In this document: in pieces, positions 56,201 through 64,000 of the stretch | Position numbering within the stretch: the stretch's first letter is position 1 | How the letters are laid out: the number at the start of each line of letters is the position of its first letter | NCBI RefSeq assembly: GCF_964355755.1 | Contig: NC_092670.1 | Span: 35,451,795-35,515,794 of the forward strand | Reading direction: 5' to 3' | From: Antedon mediterranea | Taxonomy: Eukaryota; Echinodermata; Crinoidea; Comatulida; Antedonidae | Length of the DNA: 64,000 bases | Notes under the pieces: model-generated | What the model was told of the DNA's origin: nothing | Databases searched by the model: none | The model's input: the letters and a program-made list of their open reading frames with translations, nothing else | Position numbers and translations under genes: made by a program

Positions 56201-59200
56201 AGTTTGATAGTGTTGACAGAGCGCTTTATATTTTATTACCCTTTTGGTACAATGCAGTATACAAAGCATACATTTAGGCGTACTTACACCATATTTCCTT
56301 TTGGAAATTTGTAAGGTTGAGTTGATCTGAAGACATGGCCTACTCGCGAGCACGGTAATATCTCCAGACTACCCCCGCACATCCAAATCTAAAAATGTAA
56401 GAGAATTATTGCATTCATCATAATTGTATGAAATAGACCTACGAAAGAACTGTTAGAATATTCTGTTTATTTAGTAGGAAGCTTACGAGCTAGACAAGCT
56501 TGTTTTATTTTACTTATATTGGTTTGTAAACAATTAGTTATTTATAAGAATTATTCGTTTATGGCAAAGATTTTTCTTCTTTTTTTTCTTGTAGTTTTAT
56601 TGTTTTTTATTGTCTTCATTATGTCAAGCAAAATGAATTTCCATTTTAACTGGACCAATAACATGTCTTGAATCTTGAAGATAATCTTGACATTAAATAA
56701 CTTACTTTAAAAGAAAGTTCCAAGTTTTCGCCACCCCATATATCTAATCCTGGATCGTAAGTTCCGAGTTCATAAAAATAAGATTTATTTATTGAAAACA
56801 AACCTCCTGCCATCGTCGGAGACCTGTAGATAATTTGATAACAAGTTGAATTTCATTAACATACTTTTCTGTGTACCAGGTAAGAAAATAATTCATCTTA
56901 CCCCGCACCGTGTAAAATATTGGTTGCATCTTCACATTAAACAGTTTCAGATAAAGTATTGTTCAATATGATGGTATCATGAATTTTTAATAGCTTTATC
57001 GTACTAAAAATCATCTCAATTCAACAAGTTTGGTAATTCTTCGTCTATTAAAACTTAGTACCAGTACGGGTGCGCTATGTGGAGGAAATATGCACATTCA
57101 GCGGACGCGACGTCACAAATGCCACTAGGCCTAGTTGAGTTCTAACGACCAAATACTATTCATAACATTATGATTTTGAATAACGAATCGTCCTCAGTCA
57201 CAAAATCTAAGTATGATTGATAATCCATTCAGCATATCGCCCTCAAACTAACCTGATAGGCAAGCTTTGATCGGCGCGACGTTTTAACTCGTAGTCTGGC
57301 ACTGCTGCCCATCGGAACTGCATCTCCCAATTAAAAGCTCCAATCAAATTACCAGATTGCATGTACCTGAAGAAAGAAAGGTTTGTCGAAAAAAACTATT
57401 GAAACTTGAAAAAAATAATTCTTAAAAGATTTTTTGTTGAATGTGCTATTTTAATGTCACCTAATAGTTATCCACTTAAATGACCAAAATTTGGATCGAA
57501 AAAAAATGTTTTGCCTAAAAAACTGTAATTTTGGAAGCAAAAAACAGTCAAATTGGCTGCCATTTATTTTATCATTTATAAGTGAAACGTTTATTTGTTC
57601 CGGTTTTTTTTACGGAAGTGATTAACTTTATTAAAACTATAAAATAATCTATTCAAATTCTGATTTATTAATTTTGTTTTTTTTGGGACTACATCTTTAA
57701 GCAAAAAATAAACTTACTTGAATGTTTTGTCATCAATGGCGTCAATAACTGGGCAGACGACTGTTGTTCTGTCCTCCCAAACTCTTTGCAGAAGTGGTTC
57801 CAACCAGCCTACGTTGCATTCAACGTGTGAGTCAAGGAACGTTAGCACTTCTCCATTTGCAATCTCTGCACCCTTTAACCTGGCACGGATTAAACCTTCT
57901 CGTTTTTGAAGTCGTAAAATTTTTACTTTTGGAAATTTCTTCATGTAGTTTTCTAGAGGTTCTTTTAAATATTGATCTAAAAATAAGAACAAACTTCACT
58001 TACCTAGTCTTACTTCATTAAACGGTTTTCACTGTATTTCATTTCAAAGAAAATTGGAAATAGTAAAAACAGTTGCAAAACGACTTTCTTAGCATTACTA
58101 ATAAGATAGTTGTAGCAAAAATAGCAACTTTACTATATTACCTGTTGAAAACTACCAGATTTTACATGTCTCTAGGTAGATCATAACTGACTATTGACAG
58201 TCATTTAGATACGTATCTTGCTGTCTGGTGAATATTCAGACACCATAAACTCTTTTTTTTTTTTATCAAAATGAGATTCATTACTAATTATTTTTGTGTT
58301 AACTTTGTAAACTAAACGTAAAGTACATTCTGTCCACACAAATGCTATGGATGCTACTTATATAAGTTGTTTTTGCCACCAAACAAACTGTTCACTGTTT
58401 CCACTACTACTCGTATACTCAGTTTTAACCTACATTAGAAAGCTACTATATTGTTTACCTCTTTGGCTATAGTCATCAACCAGAATAATTTCTTCAATAA
58501 GTTCGGGAGGTGATCTGTTAATTACGCTATGAACTGTGCGTAAAAGTGGAGTCCATGATTCCTCTGTGAAGCAGATGATCACACTCGTTGAGGGCAACCT
58601 GTTTGAGTATTCTTTTGACTTGCATCTAAGTTGAAAAGGGAAATGTTTTTTAAAACTGGTGTAATCAGGGGTAAGTCTAATAAATTGTACGATTCTGTAC
58701 CGGGCCTAAAGTTTTTTTTTAAAAAAAGCTGATCAAAATACTAATGTTGTCAGAACACTGGTAAGAACTCAAATATCACGTAATGCGCATGCGTAGATTT
58801 TGAATATAACTCCCTTGTTCTTATATCATAAACGGATTTTTTGTTTATTATTATTGTCAAAAATCACGAAGAACAATGATTGGCTAACAATAGGAAGATT
58901 CTTAAATAGGAAATGAAGTTCACAATATCGATTTCTGTAACTGTAGATTCATGAAATGGATATTTATTTTCTCCATCATGGTAGAGTATATTACTGTTGC
59001 GTGTCCATCTAACGACTATTGATTGATCAAACATTTTGTTTTCTATTCAAAAAATGATAATGTGTAGACAAGGATTCTGTTACAAAAAATAGCTAGGTCA
59101 AAGTTCAAAACAATAGACAAATGGATGAGCATTGTAAACCAAATACGGGAAATTAATTGCATTGTTCTTAGGCCTATATCAGATTCAGTCTCATCGATAT

Positions 59201-62200
59201 TTTTATTCCATGATCAAAATAAATAGGATACACAATAATGACACGTGCTTTAAACATGTAATTCTACCAAAAATAACCAAATTTATAACCAAAATTGCGA
59301 TTTCTTATCATAAATTGATATAATTTTCAAGAATGAGTTGTTTTGATCTCTGTTTTACAGATTGTTCTACATGATCTGTCAAATTATTCAAAATACATGT
59401 TCCTTGATAAGATATACATTGTTGACCTATAACTTTTGTGCGTTTCAATTGTGGACAAAAGTTTGTCCTGTTTTTCTAGGTAGTAATTATAGAATAGAAC
59501 GAGTCAATAACTGCAAGGTTATTAAACGATACTGGATGAATAGATCATTTTTATATTGGTACATAAATATGTTAGTGTATTCAACATAAAGTTAAACAAT
59601 ATTTAATGAAGAATGTATAAACTGAACGAGACAATATTTACTAATAAGGAGAATTTTTAGGAGAATGAATAAGTGGTTTGTTTTACCATAGAAACAAATG
59701 CTATTTTGACTTCCTACATATTTATAAAAAGAGGAAGCCATGTATTTTTAAGTTATGTTAACTGTATTGCGTTTCATAAGTATACTGCTTGAGCCCATAC
59801 TTGGGGAAAGTCTAGATGTTGAAGTGCTATTAAACTAGTCTCACTATTCTTTCCTAGTATATGGATTTTTGCAAATCAACCACTGTACCACTTCTATTGT
59901 AATCGTTTTCTTCTTGTACTTGTTCGTGTATATTGTTATTGAAATTATCATTACCAAATATAAACGAATGAATGAATGAATGAATGGGAATTCTGGTAGA
60001 GGATCTTTCAACAATACCAAACGTAAAGCGCGAACCATGACGACCCGCATGACGATCTTGTCACATGTTATACCGATGTACTATTTGTAAAGTACCGTCA
60101 AGGGAAATGCTCCAAATGTTTCACCCCATAGACAGTGCTAACATGTAAAACAATAGTATGGCATTATTCACGTGTAACGACGAAGGAAACAATAGATCAT
60201 TAAGCGATTTTAAAAACCCCGGAGGATAGTCATGATAGAGATCTCTATGGTCATATCCTACACTAAATTGCACGTGAGTCTGAAATCATTTTGGCAGTGG
60301 TGTATAGTAACTTATTAGGTAGTGTGTTCTGTTTAAACCAAGGTTTATAACTTTTGTATAAATACTATTATGTCGCATTGCAGTAAACAATGATCATGCA
60401 TTGTCTGTTACTGGTTTACCTACTCTTGTTGAGAGAAGAAACAAACTTGTGTTGTCTTTCGGGGAAGGCTTATTAAAATCCGAGCTGTTTAGAGAAACTT
60501 CCCCCTCTTCATAAGCCAGCTCGGTCTCTCAGATTCAACCGCTTTCTAGAAGTACCTCATTGTAAAACCAGCAGACTTAGGTCGTCTCCAGTTCCCACCA
60601 TGGTGGATATAATTAATAGGCACCACTAGCTCTTTTTAGATATGTAATAAGTGAATGTTTTAAGGTTTTTTATTCATGTATTTTTTTAATTTTATGGTAC
60701 GATATCTAATTTTAATAAGATGTTTCTATTTTTATAGCAATTTTAACTAATTTTTAGTCATTTGTAATGCAATTCATTTCAGTCCTTGACTGTCGTTTTG
60801 TAATATATTTTTATATACCGAATAAATAAATATATATAATATATCGCGTCCATTTTCCACTTTTGTTTCTTTTCTTGCACTATATTAAAATGTTCATTAT
60901 TGGCTGTATATTTATGTGTTACTCTGTATCTTGTGACATTTTGTAATTTTATTTTGTTCAATCAACCAACATAAACATTTGTTTCCTTAAAAATCAGAAC
61001 AGATAGAAACATGCAACGTACAAATCATAACTTTCATCAGAGAATTATAAAAGAATGGCACAATTTCTCTTTTGAAATGTTTCTGTATAATAAAAAGTAG
61101 CAAAGCAAAAGGTGACAACCTCCAAAAGTCAAGCCTGAGTTGGAGGAGCCATAACTAACTTTTTTGTATTTATCTGTTTTGTATATCTCACAGCAAACAT
61201 AATTTCGATGTGTAATTATTTTATATGCAAATGACAATAAATGGAAGTAAATTTCCACTGATGATGATGATGATGATGATGATGATCTTATGTATACTTT
61301 GTGAAAATAAATACTGTATTATTATTCGTTTAAAACATGCCATATTGTTTACAAATTTCCAAGAAGTTCTTAAAACTAACGTGCCAAAATACACATGGTC
61401 TTCAAGATGATCACATTGAAAAGAAGTTGGAAATTAAGATCTATAACGGTTTCCTGTAAAACATGAGGAACAGAACAAAAATAATCCTTCCTATGGAACG
61501 CGATTAGTGCCTTTATAAATACAATTTATTTTTTATTTTTGAGTTCCACGTTTTGGATTTAGTGATATTAAATTATACTATGGAGGTAAAATAATATACT
61601 TACTGATTTGGTCTGGTATCCGGTATCGATCTTTCTAATGATATCATATCACTAACAAACTCGTTGAACGACGCATGACGCCACCCATCGTCCACTTTCT
61701 TTCTGTCTGCTATGTTAGTTTCAACGGGTAAGCCGCTTTCACCAGGTGCATTTTTGTCACGTGGTGATGAGGTTACATCCAGGTCTTTCACTAGATGAAA
61801 CTGAGAAAATAGTAGCGAAAAAGCTGATCAAATAATAACGAAAAACAAAGCAAACAGAATCGAATTACATGTATAAACATTAGTGCTAATAGAAGAGAAA
61901 CGTCACATACGAGGTTTAAAATGGAACGGTTATAAATAGCTAGCAAATGTCGACGTTCATTTAAGAAGAGATGTGTCACTGCCATTTTAATCATTGTCAA
62001 TATCAACATTATTACTGAATAATCTAAATTAAATGACGTCATTACTTTAATCATACTACGTCATCGATCCTCTGGTCAGGTCACTTTCTTCAACATCATC
62101 AAGCTTCTTCTATTAATTATTATCATATCATCAACAGCATTTCAATCTTGGTAATAATTTGTTATGGAAATCGTTCTCAAAATACTTTCTGTAACTTGTG

Positions 62201-63533
62201 TATTAAAATTGTATTGATGAAAGCGAAACCGATTTTACGAATCATGCCAATAACAAACAATGCTTTTTCAATATCAATATTATAATTATTATATATTTTT
62301 TTTGCTTAACAATGTTGGTTTAAAAAAAATATTGTATTTCAAATAAACTAATTATTTTGTTTTACTTCATGCAAACAAAAAGGTCCAATGATGAAAACTA
62401 TAATGTTTCTTAACTGTGTCAAGGCAATTGTGTGATGGCTGAATAGTATCTATCACATAGATTAATGGACTTACTAAGGCTTGGTAACCACGTTTTGATA
62501 GCGTTAAATACAAAACAGATAATGCAGAAAAGGAACACGGGATGCCGGTTGCCGGCTGCAGAAGGATACTACGTGAAATCATGGAGTAATAATTACCATG
62601 ATGAAATCGAAGTGTCACTGTTTATTCACTTTGATTATGCGCATTCAAATTATAACGGTTACTACAGTGCGCGCGCCCATGCGAACGGTATGGTGGTACC
62701 TGTCCTCCCCTCTCTATCTATTCAGGTCTCATCAACGATAAAAAAACAAGAAGAACGATTATGTTGAAGAAGAATGGTATACTCTTATCATTCCCAACAA
62801 AGAAAATTTATAGTTTATTTATATAGATTGCCTTCCAGGTATTAACGAAAATCTATATTTTTGTACAGCACTAAAATTGATCTTAATAATGCTAAACACG
62901 TATTCAAGCTATGTTTCCCTACTGCTTCGAACATATAATAATAATTATTAATAAAAAATCATGCGTTTGATATTCGGTAATGAGGATAAATTGTTGATAA
63001 GCATACGATGTGTAGGCTTGTATTGTAAGGCCTACTAAAGAATTCCAATCCTCGAATTTCATTCGAAAATTACACGCGAGTAACTTCTTAAAATGAATCA
63101 AGCTTACCTTTTTGTTAACAACCGGTATATTATTATTATTCTGGATATCCGGATGTGCGTCTTGATGCATTGGAAGAGGATGATGTACTAAATTGTTGGA
63201 GAACTTTACATTTTTTATATCACCTACGTCGGACTCAATTTGTTTTAATCTAAGCTTTAAACTGTCTATATAACTGACTAATTTGTTCTGTTTATCTTTA
63301 AGATTACTTATTTCGTCGCTCATTCCACTATCAACAGGCACTTCCACTTGTATATCCTTTTGCCCGTCGTGAGTTTCATCTCGTACGTTTAAATTGGGCA
63401 ATTTCATTGATGCATTTGGGTTGTCCGCCCCAGAAGACATTTCGTAAAGTGATATTAACAACATATCAAGTGTAATCCATAACACAGACGTCATGATAAT
63501 AGCTCGTATAATTTTTCTTGGTATTGACATCAT
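53216..63533 (-). CDS. GALNT: Polypeptide N-acetylgalactosaminyltransferase
   Basis: Eleven exons on the minus strand join in phase: 63533-63108, 61800-61604, 58625-58459, 57976-57718, 57366-57253, 56823-56706, 56388-56288, 55369-55144, 54491-54399, 54261-54121, 53368-53216 (1995 nt, 664 aa). The enzyme starts mucin-type O-glycosylation in the Golgi, moving GalNAc from UDP-GalNAc to Ser/Thr. Residues about 9-30 are a type II signal anchor. A stem with a coiled coil follows (about 70-105). The GT-A catalytic domain runs from about 211 to 500, with metal-binding DSH (312-314), TMAGGLF (391-397), WGGENLE (417-423) and VGHVFR. The ricin-type lectin domain (about 540-664) has CLD, CLG and CLD repeats ending QQWRW. 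Motifs such as [15 protein letters not shown] resemble vertebrate GALNT5 as I remember it, but the subfamily is not settled. It looks intact. Confidence 0.95.
53790..54065. repeat. Degenerate short tandem repeat
   Basis: Irregular units of about 12-16 bp on the theme CGTACTCACTGTGTC fill part of the last intron of the GalNAc-transferase. The two overlapping ORFs of about 95 codons here (Ser/Thr/His-rich) are by-products. Confidence 0.6.
54930..55035 (+). mobile_element. LINE/SINE 3' tail
   Basis: TCTGAGGGTCC, then AATGATCAGCAATTGCTGG and ATCACCCTCATTAAA, match the tail of the SINE at 4528-4755. Upstream (54840-54970) is T-rich and not tRNA-like, so this may be the partner LINE or a truncated copy. 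Confidence 0.55.
55590..55985 (+). mobile_element. LINE ORF2 C-terminus in an intron
   Basis: The 121-codon ORF at 55617-55982 has the typical end of a non-LTR reverse transcriptase polyprotein: [39 protein letters not shown] and a final R-V-R-W-R-x-V-V-D-G-L-C. It is antisense to the host gene and lies between the exons at 56288 and 55369. The intact frame suggests a fairly young insertion. The clade is not settled. Confidence 0.85.
56083..56227. mobile_element. MITE, family D (near-complete)
   Basis: It begins AAAGCTATGTCTACACTATC and ends GTTTGATAGTGTTGACAGAGC, clear inverted ends. The interior has GCACTACCATATTTGGGCAC. It lies 60 bp from the exon at 56288-56388. Confidence 0.8.
57395..57705. 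mobile_element. MITE, family C, 12 bp from an exon
   Basis: The interior words CCAAAATTTGGATCG and GGAAGTGATTAAC and the right end GGACTACATCTTTAAG match family C. The left end is degraded. It lies between the exons at 57366 and 57718, with its right end about 12 bp from the donor-side exon border. Confidence 0.65.
58626..61603. other. Intron 2 of the GalNAc-transferase
   Basis: No further exon was seen. 59768-60000 has a retroelement-like end with (GAAT)n at about 59970-59988, and 61259-61287 is a (GATGAT)n microsatellite. The rest is AT-rich single-copy-looking sequence. Confidence 0.55.
61801..63107. other. Intron 1 of the GalNAc-transferase
   Basis: AT-rich, no exon or clear mobile element. 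A perfect TGACGTCA lies at 62034-62041 and a CpG-bearing stretch with GTGCGCGCGCCC at about 62667. Confidence 0.55.
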
Positions 63534-64000
63534 GTTAAAAGTTTATTCTACTTGTTCACGTATTCCTGACAATTTCGACTATGTTTTTAAAGAAAAATCG
63601 CGAGATGGATGCGGCATGCTCCAAACAAAAAATCTATCGTCGCTGTAAGCCTAATTTAAAATCATCTCTCGTACATTGTCTCGTCTGTACCCACTACATA
63701 CACAACGTGATGATACTCAGATACCATAGGTGTGCTCCAGCTGACACCAACTGTAGGTATACTACGTGGATGCATCGATCGATTATAATTTGTCAATAAA
63801 TCCAAAAGTGACTATAATAATCGCGCACACAATACAAAAGCTACATCCAACACTAATAGATAATACAGTTCGATATCAAACTCCATCCGTGAGTTAATTA
63901 ATACAAGTACGGATGGTTGAATTATTCAATGGGTTTGCTTCATCACCCAAGTTGGTTTAGTACACTATGATTTGCTTGTAGACGGAATTAGCATACGATT
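63534..64000. other. Upstream region of the GalNAc-transferase
   Basis: This should hold the 5' UTR and perhaps the proximal promoter of the gene read leftwards from 63533. I see no TATA box that decides a start, and no gene in the other direction. Confidence 0.4.

Noticed and set aside
62465-62767. Plus-strand ORF of 100 codons in intron 1 of the GalNAc-transferase
   Set aside because: No recognisable domain, no splice partners and an overlapping antisense ORF; most likely chance.

Overview
The window is animal nuclear DNA. It is AT-rich, its genes are split by canonical GT/AG introns, and its introns carry many SINE, LINE and MITE copies. The gene families (CUB, ZP, GalNAc-transferase), the abundance of the palindrome AGGCCT (often as TAGGCCTA) and the element styles suggest a marine deuterostome, most likely an echinoderm. 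The species is inference. No rRNA, functional tRNA, CRISPR or prokaryotic feature was seen.

Five protein-coding genes can be assembled by joining exons whose splice sites and phases agree; in every case the summed coding length is a multiple of three. (1) 3408-14173 (+): a secreted multidomain protein, at least 741 aa, 5' end not found. It has a DPDGD-type domain and two tandem copies of a five-exon Ig-like/Big_5-like cassette, and ends in a short coiled coil. (2) 15624-25116 (-): a secreted protein of 527 aa with a signal peptide, an LDLa-like module and three CUB domains. (3) 30062-39541 (+): a paralogue of gene 1, 931 aa, with one cassette followed by a Thr/Pro linker, ZP domain, furin site, transmembrane helix and short tail. 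(4) 40488-49891 (+): an unrecognised 338-aa protein with a Cys-rich hydrophobic stretch and a 7.3-kb first intron. (5) 53216-63533 (-): a complete polypeptide GalNAc-transferase, 664 aa, type II membrane topology with catalytic and ricin-type lectin domains.

Genes 1-3 are contiguous and all encode extracellular-type products, with the CUB gene antisense between the two paralogues. This makes a compact cluster of candidate matrix, egg-coat or recognition proteins. The GalNAc-transferase further right would glycosylate Thr/Pro-rich stretches like the one in gene 3, but no functional link can be shown from sequence.

The non-coding part is rich in repeats. It holds several palindromic MITE families flanked by TTAA (some as head-to-tail dimers), tRNA-derived SINEs, LINE 3' ends, two insertions nested in older elements with target duplications, and minisatellites with periods of 31, 53, 102, about 145 and 166 bp. 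Several long ORFs on the minisatellites are artefacts of repeats that lack stop codons.
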